The notes below the pieces were generated by a model that was not told the origin of the DNA, did no database searches, and was given only the letters and a program-made list of their open reading frames with translations. Made by a program: the position numbers and the translations under genes. A stretch of 64,000 nucleotides of DNA, taken from contig NZ_CP130318.1 in the NCBI RefSeq assembly GCF_032268605.1, positions 5,369,501-5,433,500 on the forward strand, in the 5' to 3' direction. This DNA comes from Paenibacillus aurantius. GTDB taxonomy: Bacteria; Bacillota; Bacilli; Paenibacillales; NBRC-103111. This document shows, piece after piece, positions 25,044 to 33,939 of the stretch; position 1 is the stretch's first letter; every line of letters begins with the position of its first letter.

Positions 25044-26309
25044 CTAAAGGGCTCCTATGTACTCGTTCAGATAGGCATTGCGGAACTTGCCCTCTGGGTC
25101 ATTCTCCCGTAGGAGCTTTCTAAAATCAGGAAGCTTCTCGTAAAGAGGCTGCAGCCGGGCCGGGGACATGGTGAACAGCTTGCCCCAATGCGGGCGGGCT
25201 CCGAACGGAGCCAAAGCCTCCTCGATAAGCGGAAGCACTCCCTCGACTCCCTTGCTGTCCGGCTTCCAGGTAAAATGAATCCCCGCTGAGTCCTGCTTGT
25301 AGCAGGGGCTCATCCACAGGTCGTCGGCGGCTATGGTCCGGATCTCGCTAGCGTGCAGAAGAGGCGCGATCTGCTCCCGCAGCCGGTTCACAGCGCATAG
25401 AGCCTCATAAGCCTGCGCCCGGGGAACGAAGAACTCGCTCTGCAGCTCATCTCCGACGCTTGGAGTAAACTCCATGCGGAAGTGAGGCATCCGCTCATGC
25501 CACGGTCCCGGAATCCCCAGCTGCTCGCTGCAATTCTCGGCCGGGCATCCCGGCAAGGGATGAAGGGTCTCGGTGGCTAACCTCGCACCGTAAAACTCCG
25601 GCCCCGGCTTCCCAAATTCTTCGGCATCGGCGTGCTTCCGCTTGATCCACACCTGATGGAAGCTGGAGTCCCTCCAGTCCGTAAAGAGGCTGACGCTGTA
25701 AGCGTATCCGAAAATCTCCTCCAAATGGGTTTCCAACCTATCGAGAGACAGCCCTTCGTAAAGGACCTGGCTCATGTCAAAGGTCGGACTAACCTCCAGG
25801 GTCAGTTCCGTGACGATCCCGAGTCCCCCCAGGTTTACCACCGCCCCGGCAAAGCCTCCGTCCGGCTGCTCTCGGGTGTACATGACCTCTTCCCCATCGG
25901 CCCGAACGATCTTCATGGCCCGGACGGCCGTCGCCAAATTCCCATTCCGGTTTCCGGAACCGTGGGTAGCCGTTGCGCAAGCTCCCGCCACCGTGATATG
26001 CGGAAGGGAAGCCAGATTGGGAAGCGCATACCCGTTCTGGTGAAGATACCGGCACAGGTCCCCATACCGGATCCCGCCCTCCACCGTGACGAGATTACGT
26101 TCCCGGTCCAGGTTTTTTACCCGGTTAAGCTTTTCTAGGGAGAGAAGGCTCTCGGAATCGGCGATCCCGTTGAACGAGTGCCGCGTTCCAAGAGCTTTAA
26201 TCCGCCTGCTGCGGGCGACGATCTCCTGAACCTGCTCCGCCTTATCGGGAACCATAATTTCCGAGGCGCTGTACCGGTAGTTGCCGGCCCAATTACGATT
26301 GTCAGGCAT
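25044..26309 (-). CDS. FAD-dependent alditol/aldonolactone-oxidase-like protein
   Basis: A 421-residue VAO-family flavoprotein. The FAD-binding half shows KALGTRHSFNGIADSE, VTVEGGIRYGDLCRYLHQ and GACATATHGSG. The C-terminal half carries RPHWGKLFTMSP, the HWGK motif typical of D-arabinono-1,4-lactone oxidase and bacterial alditol/xylitol oxidases. It should oxidise a polyol or sugar lactone with oxygen and make hydrogen peroxide. The His commonly flavinylated in relatives may be the one in GTRHSF. AAGGAG precedes ATG. No signal peptide is seen. Confidence 0.88.
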   Translation of the reverse strand: MPDNRNWAGNYRYSASEIMVPDKAEQVQEIVARSRRIKALGTRHSFNGIADSESLLSLEKLNRVKNLDRERNLVTVEGGIRYGDLCRYLHQNGYALPNLASLPHITVAGACATATHGSGNRNGNLATAVRAMKIVRADGEEVMYTREQPDGGFAGAVVNLGGLGIVTELTLEVSPTFDMSQVLYEGLSLDRLETHLEEIFGYAYSVSLFTDWRDSSFHQVWIKRKHADAEEFGKPGPEFYGARLATETLHPLPGCPAENCSEQLGIPGPWHERMPHFRMEFTPSVGDELQSEFFVPRAQAYEALCAVNRLREQIAPLLHASEIRTIAADDLWMSPCYKQDSAGIHFTWKPDSKGVEGVLPLIEEALAPFGARPHWGKLFTMSPARLQPLYEKLPDFRKLLRENDPEGKFRNAYLNEYIGAL

Positions 26310-26456
26310 ATCCTGGTCTCCTTATCGCGGCCGTATGTAGGAAAGAGTGCTTTTCCCGGCCAAAAGTTTAGGATAGCGCAAAGCACTATTAAAACGGATG
26401 ATACCGGAAAGACTCCAGTCTCGTCCAGCCAAAAGGGCTGAGAGGTCTTTCGTCTC

Positions 26457-26966
26457 TTACCGCTTGCGCACCGGATAAAGAATCGTAAAGCGAAACGTGC
26501 GAACCGCCTCATAAGGAACCGTCAGCGCATTAACCGGCTCAAGCGGAACCGTCTCCAGGCCGAGCACCCCCGCCCGGGTATCCAGCTCATACTCCTTCGA
26601 ATCCCGGAGCCAGGCGAAGACAGCATCATATACGCGCCACATATGCTCCTCGTCCCCATACACTTCCGCGGTTACACACCAGCCCCCGCCGATCTCCAGC
26701 CTTTCTACCCCCTCCGGCACATCACCGAATTCGTCCACGGCGATGCCGACCCACAGGGTGTCGACCGACCCGCTCCACTGTTCCTGGGGGATAAAAACAT
26801 AAACCGACGGACCAGCGGATAGACGAGAATCGTCCAGCGGAATCCGGGCCGTCAGCTCGCTCCACGCTTTTCGGGTTCCGCTCTTGTCCGGTGTCATCGG
26901 GGTCCGCACCGCCAGCGCCCGGAACGGCTGAATTTCCGTCAATCCGACGGTAATGGTCTCCTGCAT
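26457..26966 (-). CDS. GyrI-like/AraC effector-binding domain protein
   Basis: A 169-residue stand-alone effector-binding domain. The pattern is VGLTEIQPFRALAVRTPM, then YVFIPQEQWSGSVDTLWVGI with Trp and acidic residues lining a ligand pocket, and LEIGGGWCVTAEVYG. It has no helix-turn-helix. ATG at 26966 has AAGGAGG nine bases upstream. Such proteins bind hydrophobic cations or modulate gyrase (SbmC/GyrI) or act as small-molecule hydrolases; which applies is unknown. It is divergent from the acetyltransferase at 27179. Confidence 0.82.
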   Translation of the reverse strand: MQETITVGLTEIQPFRALAVRTPMTPDKSGTRKAWSELTARIPLDDSRLSAGPSVYVFIPQEQWSGSVDTLWVGIAVDEFGDVPEGVERLEIGGGWCVTAEVYGDEEHMWRVYDAVFAWLRDSKEYELDTRAGVLGLETVPLEPVNALTVPYEAVRTFRFTILYPVRKR

Positions 26967-27178
26967 ACTCCTTTGCCTCCTTAAAAAGGATCCATGCCGG
27001 TTTCGTTTCAAGGATCCGTTTTACAAAAGATTCCATACCTAGAATACCGAATATATGTTCGCTTGTAAAGTATTACAAACGGGAAATCTTTCTCTATAAC
27101 CAGACTCTCCTCTAGGACGCCCGGCCGGGTATGCGATAATAGGCTCAGAACCACAAAGAGAGGCTGGGATGTGCCAAA

Positions 27179-28165
27179 ATGAAAGCCTATACCATCCGAA
27201 AAATGCGGCAGCCGGACGATTATGCGGCGGTTGCGCCTTTGGTAAACTTGATCTGGGCGGAGCCGACTACGGCGGACCGGCTGCGCGAGGATGAGGAGAA
27301 GATCCCTCCGGGGAAGCTGCATTACGAGGAGGGCCGGCTGATGGGCTGGGACCGCCCGAAGTGGGTGGCCGAAGACGAGACGGGACAAGTGATCGGCTAT
27401 GCCACCGCTTGGCGGGCTCCCTGGACGGAACCGGGAACCCTGCAGCACACGATCGTCGTTCATCCGGACCATCGGGGAAAAGGAGCGGGTACCGCGCTGT
27501 ATGAGACCGTCCACCGGTGGGCGTCCGAGGTCCGGGCTTCGCGCTTTATAGACTATTTGCGGGAATCGGATCTCGAATCTCTGGCCTATGCGGAGAGAAG
27601 AGACTACAAGAGAGAACGCCATACGTTTGAATCGGTGCTCGACCTGACCTCTTTTGATGAAGGAGCGCTGCGGGAGACGATAGACCGTGTCAAGCAAAGC
27701 GGCATCTCCTTCGTGACGCTCGCGGAGGAGCCCGGAGAAGAGAACGAACGGAAGCTGTACGAGCTGTACAAGGTGACGAACTTCGATATTCCCGGTCATT
27801 CCGGGGGATACCCTTGGTTCGAGGAATGGAAAAAATGGAGCCTGGACCAGACCGGATGCCGTCCCGAATGGATGCACATCGCCAAGGACGGCGAACGCTA
27901 CATCGGCGTCGTCACGCTGGTGCATATAGAGCAGACAGGAGCCATGTACCACGAATTCACTGGGGTGCTCCCCGACTACCGGGGACGCCGGATCGCGCTC
28001 GCCCTTAAGCTGCTCGCCATTCGGACGGCTCGCTCGTTCGGCGCTCCGTATTTGCGCACGCACAACGACTCCATGAACGCCCCCATGCTGCGCATCAACC
28101 GGGATCTGCTGGGCTTCCGGGCGGAGAAGGGGCTGTACAAAATGGTGCGCGAGCTAAACGGGTAA
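27179..28165 (+). CDS. Tandem GNAT acetyltransferase
   Basis: A 328-residue protein with two GNAT domains. The first (about residues 3-150) has HTIVVHPDHRGKGAGTALYE as motif A. The second (about 175-325) has HEFTGVLPDYRGRRIALALK, a variant acetyl-CoA loop. This two-domain layout resembles MshD-like and other large Paenibacillus GNAT proteins. Only the first domain has the classic R-G-x-G-x-G loop, so the second may bind substrate rather than catalyse. GGCTGGGATG lies upstream of ATG. The substrate is unknown. Confidence 0.88.
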   Translation: MKAYTIRKMRQPDDYAAVAPLVNLIWAEPTTADRLREDEEKIPPGKLHYEEGRLMGWDRPKWVAEDETGQVIGYATAWRAPWTEPGTLQHTIVVHPDHRGKGAGTALYETVHRWASEVRASRFIDYLRESDLESLAYAERRDYKRERHTFESVLDLTSFDEGALRETIDRVKQSGISFVTLAEEPGEENERKLYELYKVTNFDIPGHSGGYPWFEEWKKWSLDQTGCRPEWMHIAKDGERYIGVVTLVHIEQTGAMYHEFTGVLPDYRGRRIALALKLLAIRTARSFGAPYLRTHNDSMNAPMLRINRDLLGFRAEKGLYKMVRELNG

Positions 28166-28273
28166 CCCGTCCTTCAGCGCTAAATGACCGTTCCGATAAT
28201 GGCGACCTGCACAGCTCACCGAGTACGGCGTTTGGCTCCTCATGCCCGTGGCCTTATGTTGATAGTTGACCAT

Positions 28274-28321
28274 AAAAAAACCGCCTTATATGAAAAGGCG
28301 GTTTTTTGAGCTATCTTGCCC
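28274..28321 (+). repeat. Hairpin-plus-tail repeat, copy A (also terminator of the GNAT gene)
   Basis: AAAACCGCCTT, a short loop, then AAAAGGCGG with a T-run form a strong terminator. It is followed by GCTATCTTGCCC after a 2-4 base link. The same hairpin and tail recur in the same orientation at 47286-47330. The hairpin is flanked by A- and T-runs and can work on both strands, ending the GNAT gene and the gene that stops at 28412. A second hairpin, TGTCCCC...GGGGACA, follows at about 28332-28365. Confidence 0.75.
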
Positions 28322-28411
28322 CGTTAACGAAGTGTCCCCTGTCATCTAGGATGACGTTGGGGACAGCCATTTGTGTTCATCCGCCCCATTTACTTCGCGG
28401 CCGCAGCCGCC

Positions 28412-31282
28412 TTAGGGCTGTCCGACCTGAATACCGGTCCCGTTCATGCTGATATAGATATAGCCGTCGGGACCGATATCGATTTTGTACGGGAAACTGA
28501 CGTTGGCCCGGTAGTAGGCATCCGAAATATCAGTCAGCGTTGTGCCTTTGTCTGTCGAGCGGTAAATCCGCGCCTGGGTCGTGCCGGCCGACCGGCTCGT
28601 TACGTAGAGCACGCCGTTCGCGTCCGTCGTGATCGGTCCCGCGAGAAGCGGAGTGGCGGTCAACTGCACGGGAGTCAGCGTCCCTCCGTCGACCGAATTC
28701 GTATCCGCATTGTCCAGCCGGTACAGATTGTCGAGGTAAGAGACGTATAGGGTGCCCGGCGAGGTGGGATCGGCGGCGACGTAACCCGTCATGTCCGTCT
28801 CGCTGTTGATCGTCCAGATGTGCGTCCACGTTCCGCCGTTGTCGTTCGACCGCCATACCCCCGTCTCCCTGTCAAACATGTATACGGTGTTCGAGCCGCT
28901 CGGCCAGGAGAAGACAGCCGAATTGGTCTGCTGGTCGTAGAGCGCCGCCGTTTCGCTGATCACCTTGCTCCAGGAGGTGCCGGATTTCTTCCACAGGCCT
29001 CCGTTCTGGATGGCGCCGAGCACGATTTTGCCGCCGCTCGCGATCTCGTCAACCCCGTAGTTGTCGAAGGAATACGCAATGGAATTCGCGTAGCTTCCGT
29101 TCGCCCCCGCTCGCAGTCCGTTCTTGCCCGCGATGGCGATGCGGTCCGTTGCCGAGTCGGAATACGTATAGGTCCAGGTCGTCGGCTCCTCGGTGCCGTC
29201 TTTCCAAACCCGTACGTTCAGGACTACAGGGTTCGTACCCTTCACTTCATATCGCATCCAATATTTGGCTCCCGCCGTATAGGAAGCCGCAACAGAGAGC
29301 TCGGTTCCGAGCGATACCGTAACGTTGTTGACGGTCTTTTGCGCCTGAATCAACACGGCACCGGTTGAGTCGTTCCGTAGCCGGAAGCTGTAATAGTCCT
29401 TGATGCCGTTGCTCATTCGCGCGAACGGAGCGCCGAAGACGTCGCCTGCCGTCGGCACGCCGTCCCAAGACAAGGAAACGAGTCCGGCTGTGTCCTGAAT
29501 AGCGGTGCTGCTGTTCAAGCGGGAGTAACGGTTCGCGGTCGAATTCACCAGAATCTTGCCTACGCCGCCGCTTACGCTGAAGTCGGTTGCGGCTCCGCCC
29601 GCGTTCGTCCAGGCTCCGCCAGCCTCAGCTGTCCCCCAGCTGCTTGCTGAGGTGCGGATGAAACTGTCGCCGGCGGTGCGCTTGTTGTAGTTCTTGACCG
29701 CGACGCCCGCCACGTAGCCGGCAAGCGATCCGGCCGCCGTATCGATGCCTTCGTCCGTCCAAGCCGTCCCGGCGGCCGGGTCCGGATTGGAAAAGATTTT
29801 GTTCGCGTCGCTTTGAGACAGGTAAACCGTCCCGGGGGAGGTCGAATAATCGAGGAAAATTTCGTTCCCATCCTTCGTGCCGAGACCTGTCACATTCCCG
29901 TTCACGTGGGCCGTCCGATCTTTGGAGTACAGGAATCCCCAGTCGGTCGCGGGCCAGTAGACATGACCCACGCTGTTCTTGTCCGCGGCGATCGACCGGT
30001 TGAAGGTCACGTTCATATTGTGCACAAGCGGGTACCAGTCGTATTTGCCGTCCGCCGCCTTGGTGCCCTTCCATACGCCGGATCGTCCGGATACGAAGAT
30101 CTCGTCGCTGTTGGACGGATTGACGGTGATGTAGGCGGCGCCGTACGTGTTGCCGCTCATCATCGAGCGGGGGGAGAAGGTGGACAGGTACCAAGTGTCG
30201 CCCGTCGGTCCGCCCATCGTGTAATTGATGCGTCCGGAGGGAGTCGTGGAAATGGAAGTCCACGTGGCGCCGCTGTCTATGGATTTCAGCACGCTCTCTC
30301 TCTGCCCGGAGGTATTCTTCTGCCCCTGCCAGGCGCCCACATAAATCGTGTCGTTCGTACCCGCAACCCCATCAACGGACATGTAAGTCGTCTGGTCGGA
30401 ACCCGACCATGGCGTGGTGAGCAAGCTGGTCCAGGTGCTTCCGCCGCTTGTGACTTTATAGACTTTGCCATTGGTACCGTCCTGACCGGCCGCGTAGAGA
30501 TTGCTTCCGATGAATTTCATTTCCTCGATGTCCGCCGGTCCGTTCGTAAGCTTGGAGAAGGAGCCGTTTCCGCTCGTCACATTCGCGGAAGTCCGCGCCG
30601 TCGTCGTTTTGTAAACCCCGTCCTTAGAAGCCGAGGTGTAGAGAGTGTTCTTGTCGTTTGGGTCGATTGCGATCGTCCGGAGGTATTTGCCCACAAGGCC
30701 GATCGTGGCCCACGTGTTGGTGGAAATGGTGTAACGCATGACCCCCTGCTTGTAGGTCGCCACATACAGGTAGCCGTTCGCTTCATCGAGCGCGATCAGA
30801 TTGCCGGTGGAGCGGGGATGCGGGCTGTACAAGCTGTCCGCCGGGTCGGTGTTGCCGCCTGCGAACTGCGGGATATTGGACAGCAGCGTCCACGAATCGC
30901 CCTTGTCGCTCGAGACGTAGAGGCCGCCGTTCTGGCCGAATCTGCCGGTGGCGGCGTACACCTTGCTGCCGTCCGTCTGGGACCAGGCGAGCGAAGCGAT
31001 CTGGATCTGGTTCTTCTCGGTAAAACCGTTGTTGGAGGGCGTCCAGTTCACACCCTTGTCGGTTGTCTTGTGAATGCCGGAAACGTCCGCTCCGTCGATC
31101 AGCAGATTGGCGTTGGTCGGGTCGACCACAACGACACTCTGCCAGCCGGAGCCGTCCAGCCCGCTCGGTCCGAACGAATTGGCGTCCGCCAGAGACGAAA
31201 AGCTGAAACCTGCGCATGCCGTCAGGGAGACGAGCAGTATCTTTCCGGCTTTTCCAAGCTTCGCAGTAAATTGGATTAACAT
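28412..31282 (-). CDS. Secreted GH74/BNR-like beta-propeller protein with jelly-roll insert
   Basis: A 956-residue exported protein. The N-terminus has a hydrophobic segment with a possible lipobox (LLVSLTAC, Cys22) or a later signal cleavage near ADA-NS. Repeated propeller blades follow, with BNR/sortilin-like motifs such as HKTTDKGVNWT, YVSSDKGDSWT, LKSIDSGATWT and YRSTDKGTTLT. This resembles GH74 xyloglucanases and VPS10-type propellers. Residues of about 530-740 form a jelly-roll, LamG/CBM-like insertion between blades. It is the only clearly secreted protein of the glycan locus, so polysaccharide binding or cleavage is likely. The GH74 catalytic aspartates could not be assigned. Confidence 0.82.
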   Translation of the reverse strand: MLIQFTAKLGKAGKILLVSLTACAGFSFSSLADANSFGPSGLDGSGWQSVVVVDPTNANLLIDGADVSGIHKTTDKGVNWTPSNNGFTEKNQIQIASLAWSQTDGSKVYAATGRFGQNGGLYVSSDKGDSWTLLSNIPQFAGGNTDPADSLYSPHPRSTGNLIALDEANGYLYVATYKQGVMRYTISTNTWATIGLVGKYLRTIAIDPNDKNTLYTSASKDGVYKTTTARTSANVTSGNGSFSKLTNGPADIEEMKFIGSNLYAAGQDGTNGKVYKVTSGGSTWTSLLTTPWSGSDQTTYMSVDGVAGTNDTIYVGAWQGQKNTSGQRESVLKSIDSGATWTSISTTPSGRINYTMGGPTGDTWYLSTFSPRSMMSGNTYGAAYITVNPSNSDEIFVSGRSGVWKGTKAADGKYDWYPLVHNMNVTFNRSIAADKNSVGHVYWPATDWGFLYSKDRTAHVNGNVTGLGTKDGNEIFLDYSTSPGTVYLSQSDANKIFSNPDPAAGTAWTDEGIDTAAGSLAGYVAGVAVKNYNKRTAGDSFIRTSASSWGTAEAGGAWTNAGGAATDFSVSGGVGKILVNSTANRYSRLNSSTAIQDTAGLVSLSWDGVPTAGDVFGAPFARMSNGIKDYYSFRLRNDSTGAVLIQAQKTVNNVTVSLGTELSVAASYTAGAKYWMRYEVKGTNPVVLNVRVWKDGTEEPTTWTYTYSDSATDRIAIAGKNGLRAGANGSYANSIAYSFDNYGVDEIASGGKIVLGAIQNGGLWKKSGTSWSKVISETAALYDQQTNSAVFSWPSGSNTVYMFDRETGVWRSNDNGGTWTHIWTINSETDMTGYVAADPTSPGTLYVSYLDNLYRLDNADTNSVDGGTLTPVQLTATPLLAGPITTDANGVLYVTSRSAGTTQARIYRSTDKGTTLTDISDAYYRANVSFPYKIDIGPDGYIYISMNGTGIQVGQP

Positions 31283-31599
31283 GATTACCTCCTGTGGTTG
31301 ATAGATTCGGAGTCTGGACCTGGTATCCTATTCGTTCACATCCTGCAGAAGCTCCGCTCTTCGAGCGGCGGTTCGGCACTGCCGCCGATCACCTCCCCCG
31401 CTTTCAATGTAAACGGATTGACCCCCGATCTCTATACAAAAAAGCGCATTTCCTATAACAAAGCGGCTTTGTTTTGTTTTTTAAACGTTAAGACAAAATT
31501 AACATTCTCCGGCGCGTGAAACGGCCAGATTTCGGTTGCCGGTCCGCCATTTTTTTTGCCATAATAAGGATAAGGAAACGCTTTCGGGAGGGATACGCC
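31283..31599. other. Divergent control region between propeller and YesN-type genes
   Basis: This 317-bp gap separates two divergent starts. It holds the 17-bp palindrome at 31457-31473 and T- and A-runs. Two loose catabolite-repression-like sites, TGTAAACGGATTGA at 31408 and GGAAACGCTTTCGG at 31574, are each several bases off consensus. No gene lies within it. Confidence 0.5.
31457..31473. promoter_or_regulatory. Perfect 17-bp palindrome, operator candidate
   Basis: AACAAAGC-g-GCTTTGTT has perfect 8-bp arms around one base. It sits between the divergent propeller gene and the AraC-type regulator. The T-rich sequence after it raises a terminator alternative, but the one-base centre makes it look more like a dimer-binding site. 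Confidence 0.5.
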
Positions 31600-33939
31600 A
31601 TGAAGCTCGCCAGCCGGCTGAACACAGTATTCTACAAACTCATCATCTCGTACAGCCTCCTTGTGCTGGCCACCACGTTCACCGTAGGCGCCTCGTTCTA
31701 TTTCTACTACACCTCCCGCTACAACGACGAAGTCACCAAGGTGGCGGAGCAGCTGCTCGATTACCAGCGCAAAATCACCGATGAAACCGTATTCCTCAAG
31801 ACGGAAAATCTGTATACGGGCATCGTCACGAACCGCAGCAGCAACAGTGATCCGATCCTGTTCCTCTTCGACGAGCCTTATCTGGGGAATCAGGCCAAAA
31901 TCAGTGAAGCGCAGCGTGTGCTGCAAAGTGTGGTGAAGACGAACGCCGATCTGGTGCAATCGATCGAAGTGTTCTTCCGCCGAAACCGGATGACCTTGTC
32001 CTCCACGAGCGGCGTCACGTTCCTCCGTCCGGACGATCCTGTCCCACTGGAGCGGTGGTGGAAGCCGGCGCCCGGCACGAACCGAAGCGCCCAATGGGTG
32101 CGGGAGCTTCCGGCGGGTGCGGATGAAGCCGATACGCTGTTCATCGGGTCGTACCCGTTCAACCTGCCCGGCAACGAAAACAAAGGCCTGATCGCCATCC
32201 ATCTGAAGCCCGGGGCGCTGTACACCGTGCTGCAGGATTCCTCGCGCAATACCCCCGGAGCCGTCATCGTGATTGATTCGACCGGCGAACGGGTGACCGA
32301 TTCCCAAGATGCGTCCGCGCCTGACGTCAAGCTGATCGGGCAGGTGATGGAGAGCGCTGCGGATCACGGGCATTTCCTTCATGCCCTGGATGGGGTCAAA
32401 ACGATGGTGTCTTACACCACCCTGAGCTCCAACGGCTGGAAGCTTCTCAACATTACCGCCGTCGACACATTCTATAAAGGGCTGCAGAACATGCAGCGCG
32501 TGCTGGTTCTCGTGACGCTTGGAGCGGTTTTTCTCGGCCTTGCAGCCGCTTATATGTTCACCTTCCGGATGTACAACCCCTTGCGGAGAGTACTGGAGAA
32601 GACTCGTTCGCTCTTCGGCGAAACACCGCAAACGCCGGGCTCCGCCCTTCACAACGAATACGCCGTCCTCGATCATGTTATCGACAATCTGTCCGTTAAA
32701 GTAACCGAGCTGGAATCGACGCTGGACGTCAGCCGGCCGCTGATTCAATACAACCTGGTGTCCAGTCTGCTCCAAGGAACGATCGCCGATGCCGCAGAGC
32801 TGGAGGAGCGGCTGAAGCTTCTCCAGCTGAATATGGAAGGAATGTGGTTTACCGCCGTCCTGATCAAGCTGGATTCCCGTGAGTTCCGGCGGCTCAGCGT
32901 GGAAAATCGCCAATTTGTCACGTACAACCTAATCAAGGAAATGGAGAGGCTGAGCGGCGCCCAGTCCCTGTGGCTCGCCATTGAAGCGCCGGGCAGCGGG
33001 ATCGGGATTTGGGCGGCGGCAGGGGCGGCGGCGCCCAACAACGCAAGCCTGTATTCTTCGCTGCGTCAGATTGCCGAATATGCCTGCGACAACTTCACGG
33101 CGAATCCGTCCATCTCGATCGGAGGATGGGTGGCTTCGCCGCTTGAGCTGCAGCGTTCCCGCCAGCAGGCCGAAGAGCTCATGAGATACGGGTACTTCCT
33201 GCCCGAGGCGGACCTGCTCACGCCGGAAGCCCTCCTGCAGCGCGAAGCCTGCGGCGAGGCGCTTCCCGGGGATTGGGCCGTCCGGCTCGACAAGGCGCTG
33301 CGAAGCGCCAGTCAGTCCGACGTCCGGTCGGTCCTGGACGAATTCGCCACCGCCAGCCGGGAAGGCCCCTTCTCCGCGGAGGCGTGCCTTGCGTGGACAC
33401 GGGAGGCCATAGCCATCTTCCACCGGTATGTCAAGGACATGCACTGCTCTTCGAGCGACGTGCTGAGCCCCGAAAGCCAGGCGGCATTCGCCGAGCTGTT
33501 CACGGCGGATCAGTTCGTCCGGTGGTTCGAGCAGGCCGCAGCCGCTGCCTTCCGCTACCTGGAGGAGCGGGGAGCGAACCGGCATACGGAGATCATCGCG
33601 CGGGTCAAAGCGTACATCGTCCAGCATCTGGAGGAGGACCTGTCCCTGAATCTGCTGGCTGATCAAGTGCAGCTGAGCCCCCGTTACCTCGGCAAATTGT
33701 TCAAAGAAGAGACGTCCATGAGCTTCGTGGATTACGTAACCGAGGAGCGCATGCGAAAAGCCCGAGACCTGATCGTCTCGGGCAGTCAAACCATCGAACA
33801 GATTGCCGAGGAGGTCGGCTTCCACTCTCCCGCCTATTTCATCAAGAAATTCAAGGAAACGTTCGGCATGACGCCGAAAGCCTTCCGCCACGCCTACCTG
33901 ATGCAGGCGGAAAGCCTCCCCCGCGAGAACGGGATCTAA
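31600..33939 (+). CDS. Membrane-anchored AraC-family regulator (YesN-type, sensor + HTH)
   Basis: A 779-residue one-component regulator common in Paenibacillus glycan loci. A membrane helix near residues 11-33 (LIISYSLLVLATTFTVGASF) is followed by an extracellular Cache-like sensor to about residue 295, then a second helix (VLVLVTLGAVFLGLAAAYMF). A HAMP-like linker, a middle domain and a C-terminal AraC double HTH follow (LNLLADQVQLSPRYLGKLFK; IEQIAEEVGFHSPAYFIKKF). GGGAGG lies seven bases before the ATG at 31600. Its last bases overlap the stop of the converging sulfatase gene. It probably senses an extracellular glycan and activates the neighbouring locus. Confidence 0.92.
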   Translation: MKLASRLNTVFYKLIISYSLLVLATTFTVGASFYFYYTSRYNDEVTKVAEQLLDYQRKITDETVFLKTENLYTGIVTNRSSNSDPILFLFDEPYLGNQAKISEAQRVLQSVVKTNADLVQSIEVFFRRNRMTLSSTSGVTFLRPDDPVPLERWWKPAPGTNRSAQWVRELPAGADEADTLFIGSYPFNLPGNENKGLIAIHLKPGALYTVLQDSSRNTPGAVIVIDSTGERVTDSQDASAPDVKLIGQVMESAADHGHFLHALDGVKTMVSYTTLSSNGWKLLNITAVDTFYKGLQNMQRVLVLVTLGAVFLGLAAAYMFTFRMYNPLRRVLEKTRSLFGETPQTPGSALHNEYAVLDHVIDNLSVKVTELESTLDVSRPLIQYNLVSSLLQGTIADAAELEERLKLLQLNMEGMWFTAVLIKLDSREFRRLSVENRQFVTYNLIKEMERLSGAQSLWLAIEAPGSGIGIWAAAGAAAPNNASLYSSLRQIAEYACDNFTANPSISIGGWVASPLELQRSRQQAEELMRYGYFLPEADLLTPEALLQREACGEALPGDWAVRLDKALRSASQSDVRSVLDEFATASREGPFSAEACLAWTREAIAIFHRYVKDMHCSSSDVLSPESQAAFAELFTADQFVRWFEQAAAAAFRYLEERGANRHTEIIARVKAYIVQHLEEDLSLNLLADQVQLSPRYLGKLFKEETSMSFVDYVTEERMRKARDLIVSGSQTIEQIAEEVGFHSPAYFIKKFKETFGMTPKAFRHAYLMQAESLPRENGI

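Noticed and set aside
27008-28063. A 351-codon minus-strand frame over the GNAT gene
   Set aside because: The plus-strand frame has two GNAT domains; this one has no family features.
29813-31279. A 488-codon open frame opposite the propeller gene
   Set aside because: It is a shadow of the minus-strand propeller gene, which has family motifs, a signal sequence and a ribosome site.
31574-31587. Possible catabolite-repression (cre) site before the YesN-type gene
   Set aside because: GGAAACGCTTTCGG is several bases from consensus and lies nearly on the ribosome site; not strong enough to list as a feature.
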